A DNA stretch of 64,000 nucleotides, taken from Bradyrhizobium sp. CCGB01 (GTDB lineage Bacteria; Pseudomonadota; Alphaproteobacteria; Rhizobiales; Xanthobacteraceae). Where the stretch lies: NCBI RefSeq assembly GCF_024199795.1, contig NZ_JANADK010000001.1:4650001-4714000 (forward strand), in the 5' to 3' direction. Every line of letters starts with the position of its first letter. The first letter of the stretch is position 1. The position numbers and the translations under genes were made by a program. The notes beneath the pieces are model-generated. The model was given only the letters and a program-made list of their open reading frames with translations, ran no database searches and was not told the DNA's origin. Below, piece by piece: positions 17,942 through 26,248 of this stretch.

Positions 17942-18724
17942 TCAAGCGCCCCACAGCGCCTGCACCATCGCATCCAACCCATCCGTCAGCGCGGCTGGCC
18001 CCGGCTGCAATATGATCGGCGATTTGATCTCGACGATACGATTGTCGCGCACGGCCGGAATCTCGCTCCAGCCATCGCGCTGCTTGATGCGGGCAGGGAC
18101 GACCTTCTTGCCGCACCATGATGCGAGGATCACGTCGGGCGCGGCCTTGCGCACCGCCTCAGCCGAGACGATGCGATCCTTCGCGGCCTGCCGGAGCCGC
18201 AGGTCCGGAAACATATCCTCACCGCCGGCGATCTCGATCAACTCGGACACCCAGCCGATGCCGGAGATCAACGGATCGTCCCACTCCTCGAAATAGACTT
18301 TTGGTCGCGAGGAGGGACGTGGCGCCGCCGCTATCTCTGCGAGGCGCCGTTCGAGCCCGTGAGCCAGCACCTCGGCAGGCTCAGCCGCGCCGACCAGCGC
18401 ACCGAGCGTGCGGATCATTGCCAGAATTCCGGCGACGTCGCGCTGGTTGAAGACGTGGACATCGACACCGGCGCGGACGAGGTCGGCGGCGATAGCGGCC
18501 TGAAGATCGGAGAACGCCAGCACCAGGTCCGGTTCCAGCGCCAGGATCTTCGGGATGTCTGCCGACACGAAGGCTGACACCCGCGGCTTCTCCCGCCGCA
18601 CCTGCGGCGGGCGGACGGCATAGCCGGAGACGCCGACGATGCGGTCCTGCTCGCCGAGCAGGTACAGCGTTTCAACCGTCTCTTCGGTCAGGCAGACGAT
18701 GCGGCGGGGCGGGAAGTGGCGCAT
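17942..18724 (-). CDS. Cobalamin-binding / ABC periplasmic-binding-fold protein without signal peptide (BtuF-like)
   Basis: 260 residues from the ATG at 18724 (MRHFPPRRIVCLTEETVETL). Class III periplasmic-binding-protein fold: RIVGVSGYAVRPP, KILALEPDLVLAFSDLQ, GVDVHVFNQRDVAGIL and PDVILASWCGKKVVPARIK. These are BtuF/FepB-type motifs, but there is no N-terminal hydrophobic leader, even in the 29 extra upstream codons, and no permease or ATPase gene is next to it. It may act in the cytosol, or be a repurposed binding domain. Convergent with kynU across a palindromic repeat. Confidence 0.75.
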   Translation of the reverse strand: MRHFPPRRIVCLTEETVETLYLLGEQDRIVGVSGYAVRPPQVRREKPRVSAFVSADIPKILALEPDLVLAFSDLQAAIAADLVRAGVDVHVFNQRDVAGILAMIRTLGALVGAAEPAEVLAHGLERRLAEIAAAPRPSSRPKVYFEEWDDPLISGIGWVSELIEIAGGEDMFPDLRLRQAAKDRIVSAEAVRKAAPDVILASWCGKKVVPARIKQRDGWSEIPAVRDNRIVEIKSPIILQPGPAALTDGLDAMVQALWGA

Positions 18725-18843
18725 GGGAAGAGCATATGCGCAAATGCGGTCGCCGATGTCAGCAGGGCCATTACCTCGGACGTCATTGCTTTGCCGCGCG
18801 AAGCAATTCACGCTGAGACAACAAGGAATTGGGAGGAGATCCG

Positions 18844-19245
18844 ATGACGCCGCTCGAGAAACTTAAAGCGATGAAGATGCCGTTTGCCGAGCTCAAGGGC
18901 GTCGAGTTCGTCGAAGCCGGGAAGGATCGCGTGGTGGCGCGCATGACGGTCCGGCCCGACCTCTGCACGCTCCACCACACCATCCACGGCGGCGCGGTGA
19001 TGGCGCTCGCCGATTCCGTCGGTGCGGCCGCGACCGTGATCAATCTGCCGGAGGATGCCAAGGGCACCACGACGCTGGAGAGCAAGACCAATTTTATCGG
19101 TGGGGCGAAGGAGGGAACCACCGTCATCGCCACAGCGACACCGGTCCATCGGGGGCGGCGGACCCAGGTCTGGAGCACCCGGCTGGAGACCGAAGACGGC
19201 AAGCTCGTCGCCGTGGTCACTCAGACGCAGCTCGTCCTCGTATGA
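18844..19245 (+). CDS. PaaI family hotdog-fold thioesterase
   Basis: 133 residues from the ATG at 18844, with GGGAGGAG seven bases upstream. Hotdog thioesterase motif LHHTIHGGAVMALADSVGAA (the Asp/Glu in ALADS is the usual catalytic residue), then KTNFIGGAKEGTTVIATATPV. Probably hydrolyses an aromatic or short-chain acyl-CoA. Divergent from the BtuF-like gene and followed by an acetyltransferase gene. No pathway partners are adjacent. Confidence 0.88.
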   Translation: MTPLEKLKAMKMPFAELKGVEFVEAGKDRVVARMTVRPDLCTLHHTIHGGAVMALADSVGAAATVINLPEDAKGTTTLESKTNFIGGAKEGTTVIATATPVHRGRRTQVWSTRLETEDGKLVAVVTQTQLVLV

Positions 19246-19395
19246 TTACGGGGGCTTGATTTTGTTAACGAATTAGTCGCTTCCGATGCCCGAAACTTGG
19301 GCAGGTTCCCGTCTTGAAAAACATGCTGCGTCGCACAATATAGGAGGCCTAGGGATTCGAACGCCTCCTCGAGGGACACCAAGAGGAGTTTTGAC

Positions 19396-20007
19396 GTGGT
19401 ACTTGAAGATACGACCCGCACGATGTCCGTTCCGGGCTATGTGCGGACCTTGAGCCAGCAGGAAGAATTGCCGCTTCTGCGCGATCACCTGCTGAGGCTC
19501 GACGCCGGAAGCCGGCACGACCGTTTCAACGGGTTTCTCGACGACAGCTTCATCGAGCGTTACGCCGCCCGCTGCGCCGAGGACGGCACCGTGATTGTCG
19601 CTTACATCGTCGATGGCGTGGTCCGCGGTGCAGCCGAGCTGCATCCGCCGGAGGACGATTCGCTGCCTGAGGTCGCCTTCAGCGTGGAAGCCTCCGCACG
19701 GCGCCAGAACGTCGGCACCGTGTTGTTCAGCCGGCTGATCGCGGAAGCGCGCTGGAAGGGCTACAAGCGCCTGCGCATCACCACCGGCGCCGAGAATCAC
19801 GCCATGCGGGCGCTCGCCAGGAAGTTCGGGGCGAATCTGCAATTCCGTCATGGCGAATCGACCGGCACCATCGATCTTGCCAAGTCGCCCGAGGACGAGC
19901 TCGCCGATCTCGCGGCCTCTCCGTTCACGGCCAGCCGCGCCTTGCTCAGCTTCAACAGCACCTGCTGGAAGCTGATCTCCGCGATGTACGGCAATCGCGC
20001 CGCCTGA
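19396..20007 (+). CDS. GNAT family N-acetyltransferase
   Basis: 203 residues from a GTG at 19396 (AAGAGGAG eight bases upstream). The GNAT fold is supported by AFSVEASARRQNVGTVLFSR (acetyl-CoA pyrophosphate loop variant RRQNVG) and KRLRITTGAENHAMRALARKFGA (motif B region, quoted short). Substrate unknown; the 60-residue N-terminal extension resembles acetyltransferases of the rhizobial stress or protein-acetylation type. It ends at a strong bidirectional hairpin. Confidence 0.82.
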   Translation: MVLEDTTRTMSVPGYVRTLSQQEELPLLRDHLLRLDAGSRHDRFNGFLDDSFIERYAARCAEDGTVIVAYIVDGVVRGAAELHPPEDDSLPEVAFSVEASARRQNVGTVLFSRLIAEARWKGYKRLRITTGAENHAMRALARKFGANLQFRHGESTGTIDLAKSPEDELADLAASPFTASRALLSFNSTCWKLISAMYGNRAA

Positions 20008-20029
20008 ACCAAATGCGGACTGGAATCAA

Positions 20030-20058
20030 AAAGCGGACCGGCAAGACCGGTCCGCTTT
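20030..20058. terminator. Intrinsic terminator, perfect 12-bp stem, probably bidirectional
   Basis: AAAGCGGACCGG, five-base loop CAAGA, CCGGTCCGCTTT. The stem is flanked by A-rich DNA on the left and ends in T's on the right, so it can terminate the GNAT gene and the convergent 20086 gene. Confidence 0.85.
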
Positions 20059-20085
20059 CCGTATTGGGGATAAGGAATTAAGCGC

Positions 20086-20391
20086 TCAGGTGCCGGTGCG
20101 CTTGTCGTTGCCGAAGCGGCGGACGACACGGCGTTCGACCACCACGGAGCGCTGCGCACCCTGTTCGCCTGCGATCACGCGCGTGGCGGTGATGCGGCTG
20201 TTGGTGCGGGCCTGCTTCTTCACCTCGGCCTGCACGACTTCGAGCGGCATGCCCATCAGCGCTGCCGCGATCTCGGCCTGCTGCTCGTGGTCATCGGTGA
20301 TGCCGACGGCAGCGAAGATCGCCTCGTCCAGGGTCGGGGGATCGTGGCGCACGCGCCGCGTGCCATATTTGGTATTCCAGTCTGCGCTCAT
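20086..20391 (-). CDS. Conserved hypothetical protein (101 aa)
   Basis: No recognised domain. The product begins MSADWNTKYGTRRVRHDPPT, is mostly helical and charged, has an EQQAEIAAALMGMPLEVVQAE helix (shown in part) followed by a basic C-terminal stretch with VVVERRVVRRFGNDKR. No signal or membrane segment, so cytosolic; the basic tail might contact nucleic acid. Convergent with the GNAT gene across a shared terminator. Confidence 0.65.
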   Translation of the reverse strand: MSADWNTKYGTRRVRHDPPTLDEAIFAAVGITDDHEQQAEIAAALMGMPLEVVQAEVKKQARTNSRITATRVIAGEQGAQRSVVVERRVVRRFGNDKRTGT

Positions 20392-20476
20392 AACGGCCTC
20401 GTTTTGATGCCGGGATACCTAGTGCCGTCAATGTTGCATTGCAATATGAATTTGGTGTGGCATCTCAGCTATGCAC

Positions 20477-20776
20477 TCACAGCTTCTCGAGCCTGCTGGC
20501 GTCATAAAGCTCGAGTGTGGCGGGCCCTGTGGCCAATGAGCGCAAGGTGCGCACGAATTCGCCGGATGCAGGTACCGCAAAGTGGGCGGCGAGCGCGGCG
20601 CGGTCGGCCCATTGCTCGAAGAACACCAGCCTGAGCGGGTTCTCGCAGTCGATGTGCACGGCATGGGAGATGCAGCCGGGCTCCCCTCGCGACCGATGAA
20701 CATGTTCGAGGCTCAGGCGGCGTGCTTCCTCGAACGTCTCGGTGCGGACCGTTACGCTGCCGGTCACAACGATCAT
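20477..20776 (-). CDS. Antibiotic biosynthesis monooxygenase (ABM) domain protein
   Basis: 99 residues, the full length of a single ABM ferredoxin-like domain. It opens MIVVTGSVTVRTETFEEARR, with EPGCISHAVHIDCENPLRLV and FFEQWADRAALAAHF (typical ABM Trp) following. Such proteins dimerise and act as cofactor-free oxygenases or haem-degrading enzymes, but many are uncharacterised. It sits 24 bases downstream of the DUF2161 gene on the same strand, so the two may form one unit. Confidence 0.88.
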   Translation of the reverse strand: MIVVTGSVTVRTETFEEARRLSLEHVHRSRGEPGCISHAVHIDCENPLRLVFFEQWADRAALAAHFAVPASGEFVRTLRSLATGPATLELYDASRLEKL

Positions 20777-20800
20777 TTGAAGTCTCCCGATAGATTGCCG

Positions 20801-21487
20801 CTAGGGCAGGGATGCCTCGCGGGCGGTGTCGTTCACCGGCGCCTGCGGCCAGCGTTTCAGCGCCGCGCGCCCGGCCTCGGTCAGCCCGTAAATTCCCCGC
20901 TCGGCGCGTTCAAACCAGCCATACACATTATTAAGCATGATCTTGCCGGCATCGGGACAGCGTTGGCGCAATTCGCTTACGCGCCGCGGGCCTCCCGCGA
21001 GCGCCGAGGCGCAGGCCAGCGCCTGCTGGCGATAGGCCGTCATGATCGGCGCGCGGGTGCTGCCACCGAGCACGGGATCGCCTTGGCGGCGCTGATGTTC
21101 GGCGACCAGGCGCGATCGGACCTTGGGCTCGCGGCGTGGCGCTGCCGTCGGCGGCTTCACCAGCACCTCGACCTGGCCGCGGTCAGTCACCCCAAGCATA
21201 CCGAAGCCGAGGCGGCGGCAGAGATTGCGATAACGCGCATCGCTCTCGCGCCCCTTGCCGCGCACGGACATTTTTGCAGCGATCCAGACCTCGTCGCCGG
21301 CGGGTGCGCGGTCGACCGCCTGCAGGATCAGCTCGAGATTGAAGGCGAGCTTGAGCTCGCCGATCACGACGACAGGCGGATCGCCGGCGCTAAGGCCCAC
21401 GAGATCGCAGCCGCCGATCTCGCCCTTGACCGTGAAGCCGAGCTCTTCGAGGAAGCGTTTGACGGGCAAATAGAGCGTGGTTTCCAC
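20801..21487 (-). CDS. DUF2161 family protein (PD-(D/E)XK-like)
   Basis: 228 residues. The N-terminal part METTLYLPVKRFLEELGFTV, followed by GGCDLVGLSAGDPPVVVIGELKL (quoted in pieces), matches DUF2161: Asp in CDLV and the E-x-K of GELKL fit a nuclease-like D...ExK active site. A C-terminal winged-helix-like segment (about 165-215) contains NNVYGWFERAERGIYGLTEAG. Annotated in databases as a phosphodiesterase-like family; real substrate unknown. Upstream of the ABM gene on the same strand. Confidence 0.8.
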   Translation of the reverse strand: METTLYLPVKRFLEELGFTVKGEIGGCDLVGLSAGDPPVVVIGELKLAFNLELILQAVDRAPAGDEVWIAAKMSVRGKGRESDARYRNLCRRLGFGMLGVTDRGQVEVLVKPPTAAPRREPKVRSRLVAEHQRRQGDPVLGGSTRAPIMTAYRQQALACASALAGGPRRVSELRQRCPDAGKIMLNNVYGWFERAERGIYGLTEAGRAALKRWPQAPVNDTAREASLP

Positions 21488-21584
21488 AGGTGTTCCGATC
21501 GGAGAATCAGTTGGGGGCAGTCTAGAGCGTTCGCTGCTCCGATTGAATCAGAGCCTCCGCTCGGACGATCCGACCGGAGTGCGA

Positions 21585-22265
21585 CTACACCCGTCCGCCC
21601 ACCGGGATCAGCGCGCCGGTAACGCCGCTCGCGGCATCGCTGGCGAGGAACAGGATCACCTCGGCGAGCTCCTGCGGCGTCACCCATTTGGAGAAATCCG
21701 CTTTCGGCATGTCGGCGCGGTTGGCCTTGGTGTCGATGATCGAGGGCAGCACGGCGTTCACGGTCACCTTGCCTTTCCACTCGTTCGCGAGCGCCTCGGT
21801 CAGGCGATGCACGCCTGCCTTCGACGCGGCATAGGGGCCCATGCCCGAGCCGGCCTGAAGAGCGCCCATGGCGCCGATATTGACGATGCGGCCGGCCCCG
21901 GACGCGGCGAGATGCGGCAGCGCCGCGCGCGAGGTGTTGAGGGCCGTCAGCACGTTGAGCGCATACATGCGCTGCCACGTCTTGATGTCGCCGTCGGTCA
22001 CGGTCTCGAAGGCGAAGCCGCCGGCGATGTTGATCAGCGCATCGACGCTGCCGAAGTGCCTTGCAGCCGCCTCGACCGCTGTCTTCGCCTGTGCCGCGTC
22101 GGATAGATCGACGCCGCCGATCTCGATCCTTTCAGGCGTTGCCGACATCTGCGAGGGGGCGTGATCGATGCCGGCCACGCGTGCGCCGCGCGCCAACGCT
22201 GTCTCGGCGACAACCTTGCCAAGCGCACCGAGCGCGCCGGTCACGATCAGAACCTTGCCTTGCAT
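21585..22265 (-). CDS. SDR family NAD(P)-dependent oxidoreductase
   Basis: 226 residues, classical short-chain dehydrogenase length. VTGALGALGKVVAE is the glycine-rich nucleotide-binding motif, NIAGGFA is the NAG variant, NIGAMGALQAG carries the strand normally holding the catalytic Ser (Ser is not in the usual place: INIGAMGA then GSGMGPYAASKAG), and YAASK gives the catalytic Tyr and Lys. C-terminal GVTGALIPVGGRV is typical. Substrate unknown. Same strand as the tyrosine phosphatase gene 23 bases upstream. Confidence 0.9.
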   Translation of the reverse strand: MQGKVLIVTGALGALGKVVAETALARGARVAGIDHAPSQMSATPERIEIGGVDLSDAAQAKTAVEAAARHFGSVDALINIAGGFAFETVTDGDIKTWQRMYALNVLTALNTSRAALPHLAASGAGRIVNIGAMGALQAGSGMGPYAASKAGVHRLTEALANEWKGKVTVNAVLPSIIDTKANRADMPKADFSKWVTPQELAEVILFLASDAASGVTGALIPVGGRV

Positions 22266-22288
22266 CGTCGTTCTCCCGGCGCGGCCGC

Positions 22289-23047
22289 TTACGATTGCAG
22301 ATAACGCGCCTTCAGCGCGGTTTGCTCTGCTGTGCCGAGCTTGAGACCATCGCGCAAGTAGGTTTCGAGATCGCCGTACTCCTTGCCGACGGCTTCGAAA
22401 GCCGCGGCAAGATACGAGGCCTCGACGTTGCCGATGGCGTTGCGAACGTCCTCGGGCAGGTCGATTGCCGCCGTGGCATCGCGTTTGTAGTGCTGGTTGG
22501 TCAGCAGATAGTCCTCGGCAATCACGTCATCGGGCACACCCAGCGCATGCAGGATCAGCGCGCTGGCAAAGCCGGTGCGGTCCTTGCCGGCGGTGCAGTG
22601 AATGACGAGCGGTGCGCGGTCTTCCAGAAGATGTCCGAACAGCGCGCGGAAGCTGTGGGTGTTGTGGCGCACATAGTTGCGATAGGACTCGCGCATGAGC
22701 TCGAGCGCGACCGGCGCAGTCAGCGCGCCCCTGGCGAGTTCGGCGCGCAGCGCGGCCACCACTGTCGGCTCGATCGGCAGCGAATGCACGGTGATCTCGT
22801 TCACCACGCAGACGCCGGCCGCGCGCTCCTCGACGCCGCGAAAATCGAACGCGCTTTTGACCCCCAGTGAACGCACGATCTCGATGTCGGCAGCGGTGAG
22901 CTGGCCGAGATGGTTGGAGCGGAAGATGTGGCGCCAGCGCGTAGTGCGGCCGTCAGTCGTGGCGTAGCCGCCGAGGTCGCGAAAATTGCTGGCGCCTTGC
23001 AAGGCGAGGTGACGGGCAGGGGAGTCTTTTAGGGAAGAGTCTTGCAT
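22289..23047 (-). CDS. Tyrosine-protein phosphatase (bacterial dual-specificity type)
   Basis: 252 residues. Family signatures: GASNFRDLGGYATTDGRTTR near the N-terminus, IFRSNHLGQLTAADIE, and the P-loop HCTAGKDRTGFASAL, which holds the catalytic Cys and Arg. This is the Y_phosphatase3 type found in many proteobacteria, acting on phosphotyrosine or phosphoinositides. Cytosolic, with no signal peptide. It may be co-transcribed with the SDR gene downstream. Confidence 0.92.
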   Translation of the reverse strand: MQDSSLKDSPARHLALQGASNFRDLGGYATTDGRTTRWRHIFRSNHLGQLTAADIEIVRSLGVKSAFDFRGVEERAAGVCVVNEITVHSLPIEPTVVAALRAELARGALTAPVALELMRESYRNYVRHNTHSFRALFGHLLEDRAPLVIHCTAGKDRTGFASALILHALGVPDDVIAEDYLLTNQHYKRDATAAIDLPEDVRNAIGNVEASYLAAAFEAVGKEYGDLETYLRDGLKLGTAEQTALKARYLQS

Positions 23048-23118
23048 GAGCTCAGCTTGGGTTATGGTTCCGTCGGACGCACGGCTGGCGTCCTTGAGGT
23101 CTATTACAGGGGGCGATC

Positions 23119-23445
23119 ATGGGCCGGCACAAGGCCATTCTTTGGGGGATCACCATGCTGGCGGCTGGAATGACCAGTGCGCGGCAGGCTGATGCGCAGA
23201 CCTTCCGGACCTACCGCTGTGCTGATGGTACGCAGTTCATCGTGGGGTTTTATGACGGCGACAAGCGCGCCTTCCTCCAGATCGACGGCGAGCCCGTCAC
23301 GCTCGCCAAGCGACTGACCGTCTCGGGCGCGCGCTATTCGGGGGCGGGTATCACACTGAGGATTCCCAAGACCGGGGCCACCACGGTCAAGCATCTGAAG
23401 CGGCCGGTCACGGCCTGCGCGGTGGTCGAAAAGCCTGGGCTCTAG
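23119..23445 (+). CDS. MliC-like periplasmic protein (C-type lysozyme inhibitor fold)
   Basis: 108 residues with an N-terminal signal (about 1-26, cut near ADAQ) and a mature region with YRCADGTQFIVGFYDGD, then KRAFLQIDGEPVTLAKRL and SGARYSGAGITLRI. This order (C-x-DG, V-x-Y, A-L-DG, L, SG-A-R-Y) matches MliC/PliC family lysozyme inhibitors; the C-terminal TACAV Cys could pair with the first Cys. It may protect peptidoglycan from host or predator lysozyme. Family assignment is by pattern only. A terminator follows. Confidence 0.65.
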   Translation: MGRHKAILWGITMLAAGMTSARQADAQTFRTYRCADGTQFIVGFYDGDKRAFLQIDGEPVTLAKRLTVSGARYSGAGITLRIPKTGATTVKHLKRPVTACAVVEKPGL

Positions 23446-23465
23446 CCCGGAGGCCAACGAGAATC

Positions 23466-23501
23466 AAAAAGGGCCGAAACTTCGTTGTTCCGACCCTTTT
23501 T
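23466..23501 (+). terminator. Intrinsic terminator after the MliC-like gene
   Basis: AAAAAGGGCCGAA and TTCCGACCCTTTTT pair with two internal mismatches around a short loop, followed by T's. It lies 20 bases after the stop codon at 23445. Confidence 0.7.
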
Positions 23502-23555
23502 CAAACTGCACCGATCGCTCAAGAGAGCGCGGCGGTATCAAACCAGCCACAGGCA

Positions 23556-23759
23556 TCAGCGATCCCATTTCGGCTTGGCTTCGTCGACCGCTTCCTGGTG
23601 GTACCAGCTGTCGCTGCAGATCGAGACGTTCGCGGGAAGCGAAGCTTGATCGGCGGGAAGGCGGGTCTCGCCATAGCGGCGTCCGGCGAGAGCCGCGCGG
23701 CCCCCGGCGGGGAATTGGTAGATCGTCGCAGATCCGTGACTCAGACCATTGTTCATCAT
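23556..23759 (-). CDS. DUF2735 family protein (67 aa)
   Basis: Start at the ATG at 23759 (AGGAG nine bases upstream); the second Met three bases on is an alternative, and the longer open frame upstream lacks support. The motif ATIYQFPAGGRAALAGRRYG is characteristic of DUF2735, a small rhizobial family. It is divergent from glnII, about 540 bases away, the neighbourhood known for this family, so it may work with or be regulated like the nitrogen-starvation glutamine synthetase. Function unknown. Confidence 0.75.
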   Translation of the reverse strand: MMNNGLSHGSATIYQFPAGGRAALAGRRYGETRLPADQASLPANVSICSDSWYHQEAVDEAKPKWDR

Positions 23760-24195
23760 TGCGATTTGCTCCTGGGTCGAAGCGCCTTGGCCTCCATGGT
23801 GCGCCCGACTCGTTCGATTGTGGTTACTGGAATCCCCATATCGGCCGCGCATCCAGAATAGGAAAGTGCTGAAAAGGAAATCAGTTGCCGCCCAATTTGT
23901 AGGCAGTCGACCCTCTGCATCGCCTAAGGCACCCTTCTGATGACTAACGCCTGGGCCATTCCAAAGGTTGCTAGGCAGGGGCCTCCGGCTTTGCGAAAAT
24001 TGCTGGACGTTGATGCGCGTTTCACCGGCAACCTCCGGCGTCGGGTCACTTGCTCCAGAAACAGGCGATTTCAGCGGGATTTTTGCAGTGCAGCTTCACG
24101 CGAAGGTGCGCTTCTATGACGCACGCCGTTGTGGACGGCTTGCGGCCGCCTGGCCCGTGCCGGCCGCAGTGGACAACCTCCCGCACTGCGGCCTT
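23760..24195. other. Long divergent intergenic region between DUF2735 and glnII
   Basis: 436 bases with no supported gene. The 3' part should hold upstream activator sites for the sigma-54 promoter: a partial NtrC-like half-site pair GCAC-N7-TGGACG lies at 24121-24137 (consensus GCAC-N7-TGGTGC), which is only a weak match. On the minus strand around 23966 a GG-N10-GC pair could be a poor sigma-54 match for DUF2735. No clear hairpin seen. Confidence 0.4.
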
Positions 24196-24213
24196 TTGGC
24201 ACGCAAAATGCTT
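24196..24213 (+). promoter_or_regulatory. Sigma-54 (RpoN) promoter for glnII
   Basis: TTGGCACGCAAAATGCTT: the invariant GG (24198-24199) and GC (24210-24211) are separated by exactly ten bases, and TGGCAC matches the -24 consensus completely. It lies about 85 bases before the glnII start, giving a leader of about 70 bases. Bradyrhizobium glnII is known to be NtrC/sigma-54 controlled, which agrees. Confidence 0.9.
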
Positions 24214-24295
24214 GTAGGGGGGCGGCCGATGATGGCCGGGTACAAACGTGCGGGGCTCTCAACCCCACCTTTCGCATCATCTACAGAGAGGCTCA

Positions 24296-25330
24296 ATGAC
24301 CAAGTATAAGCTCGAGTACATCTGGCTCGACGGATATACGCCGACTCCGAACTTGCGCGGCAAAACTCAGATCAAGGAATTCGCGTCGTTCCCGACGCTC
24401 GAGCAGCTTCCGCTCTGGGGCTTCGATGGCTCCTCCACCCAGCAGGCCGAAGGCCACAGCTCCGATTGCGTGCTGAAGCCGGTCGCGGTGTTCCCGGATG
24501 CCGCCCGCACCAACGGCGTGCTGGTGATGTGCGAAGTCATGATGCCCGATGGCAAGACCCCGCATCCGTCCAACAAGCGCGCCACCATCCTCGACGATTC
24601 CGGTGCCTGGTTCGGCTTCGAGCAGGAATACTTCTTCTACAAGGACGGCCGTCCGCTCGGCTTCCCGACCTCGGGTTATCCGGCGCCGCAGGGTCCGTAC
24701 TACACCGGCGTCGGCTTCTCGAACGTCGGCGACGTCGCCCGCAAGATCGTCGAGGAGCATCTCGACCTCTGCCTCGCGGCCGGCATCAACCACGAGGGCA
24801 TCAACGCGGAAGTCGCGAAGGGCCAGTGGGAATTCCAGATCTTCGGCAAGGGCTCCAAGAAGGCCGCTGACGAAATGTGGATGGCCCGCTACCTGATGCT
24901 GCGCCTGACCGAGAAGTACGGCATCGACATCGAATTCCACTGCAAGCCGCTCGGTGACACCGACTGGAACGGCTCCGGCATGCACGCCAACTTCTCGACC
25001 GAGTACATGCGTACGGTCGGCGGCAAGGAGTATTTCGAGGCGCTGATGGCAGCCTTCGACAAGAACCTGATGGACCACATCGCCGTCTACGGCCCGGACA
25101 ACGACAAGCGTCTGACCGGCAAGCACGAGACCGCGCCGTGGAACAAGTTCAGCTACGGCGTTGCCGATCGCGGCGCTTCGATCCGCGTTCCGCACTCCTT
25201 CGTCAACAACGGCTACAAGGGCTATCTGGAAGACCGCCGTCCGAACTCGCAGGGCGACCCATACCAGATCGCTTCGCAGATCCTGAAGACGATCGCGTCC
25301 GTGCCGGCCGACAAGAAGGCCGCCGCCTAA
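24296..25330 (+). CDS. glnII: Glutamine synthetase type II (eukaryote-like)
   Basis: ATP-dependent synthesis of glutamine from glutamate and ammonia; the GSII isoenzyme of rhizobia, induced under nitrogen limitation and not adenylylated. 344 residues from the ATG at 24296 (MTKYKLEYIWLDGYTPTPNL). Motifs: LPLWGFDGSSTQQAEG (beta-grasp domain), WFGFEQEYFFYKDG, INAEVAKGQWEFQIFG, HANFSTEYMR and GVADRGASIRVP. Size and sequence fit the GSII group rather than the 470-residue GSI. It has its own sigma-54 promoter and is closed by a strong terminator, so it is monocistronic. Confidence 0.97.
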   Translation: MTKYKLEYIWLDGYTPTPNLRGKTQIKEFASFPTLEQLPLWGFDGSSTQQAEGHSSDCVLKPVAVFPDAARTNGVLVMCEVMMPDGKTPHPSNKRATILDDSGAWFGFEQEYFFYKDGRPLGFPTSGYPAPQGPYYTGVGFSNVGDVARKIVEEHLDLCLAAGINHEGINAEVAKGQWEFQIFGKGSKKAADEMWMARYLMLRLTEKYGIDIEFHCKPLGDTDWNGSGMHANFSTEYMRTVGGKEYFEALMAAFDKNLMDHIAVYGPDNDKRLTGKHETAPWNKFSYGVADRGASIRVPHSFVNNGYKGYLEDRRPNSQGDPYQIASQILKTIASVPADKKAAA

Positions 25331-25374
25331 GCTCCTCCCGGCTCGGGCTGGGGGGCTGGCCTGGGTTGGACTTC

Positions 25375-25409
25375 AATCCGCCGGAGCGACAAGGCTCCGG
25401 CGGATTTTT
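25375..25409 (+). terminator. Strong intrinsic terminator after glnII
   Basis: Perfect 13-bp stem AATCCGCCGGAGC / GCTCCGGCGGATT around a six-base loop, followed by TTT. 45 bases after the glnII stop. Confidence 0.93.
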
Positions 25410-25501
25410 GCATTCTGGTGACAGCCGTTGTTGTGGGTCTGCCGGCCATGCCGGCCTGACGTCTGTCCATCGCCAGCGAAACCGGGATAGAATGCGCCTG
25501 G

Positions 25502-26230
25502 ATGCGCGCGGGGCCGGGGACACGGCTGGTGTTTGAAGGCTTCTACAAGGTCAGATTTCAGCTCGGCGACGCCGTCGGCCGGAGCGTGATGCATGCCGCC
25601 AACGGCAAGATGCTCGGCGGCAATTCGGCGTTCGCCCATATCGGCAGCTATGAGAAGACCGACAGCGGCGTCGACGTCGTCATCAAGACCGTCCGCCACA
25701 ATCCCGACCCGAACTATCGCGCCATGGCCGGCACCGACGATGCGACCTTGCTGGCGAAGGGCTGGCCCGACGGCGAGCTCTATCGCTTCAAGGGCGAGCT
25801 CAAGGAGCTGCCCGGCGTGCCGTTCCAGTCGTTGATGACGCCGATCACCGAAGACGAGGTGCCGATCGCGGGTGGCGTCGGCGAGGCCGGTATCGCCGAC
25901 GGGCTCTATTCGGTGCATCTGCGCATGCTCGATGGCGTCGATGGCGGGCTGACCGGCGTGATGCTGCTCAACCGGGGCCGCATCCTCGGCGGCGATGCCT
26001 CGTTCTACTATCTCGGCAGCTACACCGCCGCCAACGGGCGCTGGAAGGGCCAGATCCTCAACCAGGAGCACACGCCGGCCAAGGACGATCCGATCTTCGG
26101 CGGCCACGAGGTCGGCATCGGTTTCTCCGGCACCTATGACGCGGAGCAGGCGGTGCTGGAGGCGACGGCGCTCGCCGGCAAGCGCTCCTTGCGCCTGACC
26201 GCCGCGCTCAAGCTGATGCACCGCGCCTGA
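25502..26230 (+). CDS. Tandem GrlR-like two-domain protein, copy 1
   Basis: 242 residues made of two similar units. Unit 1 (about 13-115) has GFYKVRFQLGD, SVMHAANGKMLGGNSAFAHI and GSY; unit 2 (about 128-240) has GLYSVHLRMLD, GVMLLNRGRILGGDASFYYL and GSY. The pattern G-x-Y-x-V, hydrophobic strand, G-x-hydrophobic-GG(N/D), Y/H-x-G-x-Y fits the lipocalin-like fold of GrlR, the negative regulator of the EHEC type III secretion island; that link is pattern-based. No signal peptide, so cytosolic. Start uncertain: the ATG at 25502 or a GTG at 25529. A paralogue lies at 28793. A ModA-like gene follows 18 bases later. Confidence 0.65.
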   Translation: MRAGPGTRLVFEGFYKVRFQLGDAVGRSVMHAANGKMLGGNSAFAHIGSYEKTDSGVDVVIKTVRHNPDPNYRAMAGTDDATLLAKGWPDGELYRFKGELKELPGVPFQSLMTPITEDEVPIAGGVGEAGIADGLYSVHLRMLDGVDGGLTGVMLLNRGRILGGDASFYYLGSYTAANGRWKGQILNQEHTPAKDDPIFGGHEVGIGFSGTYDAEQAVLEATALAGKRSLRLTAALKLMHRA

Positions 26231-26248
26231 TCCCGACTGGAATTGCTC

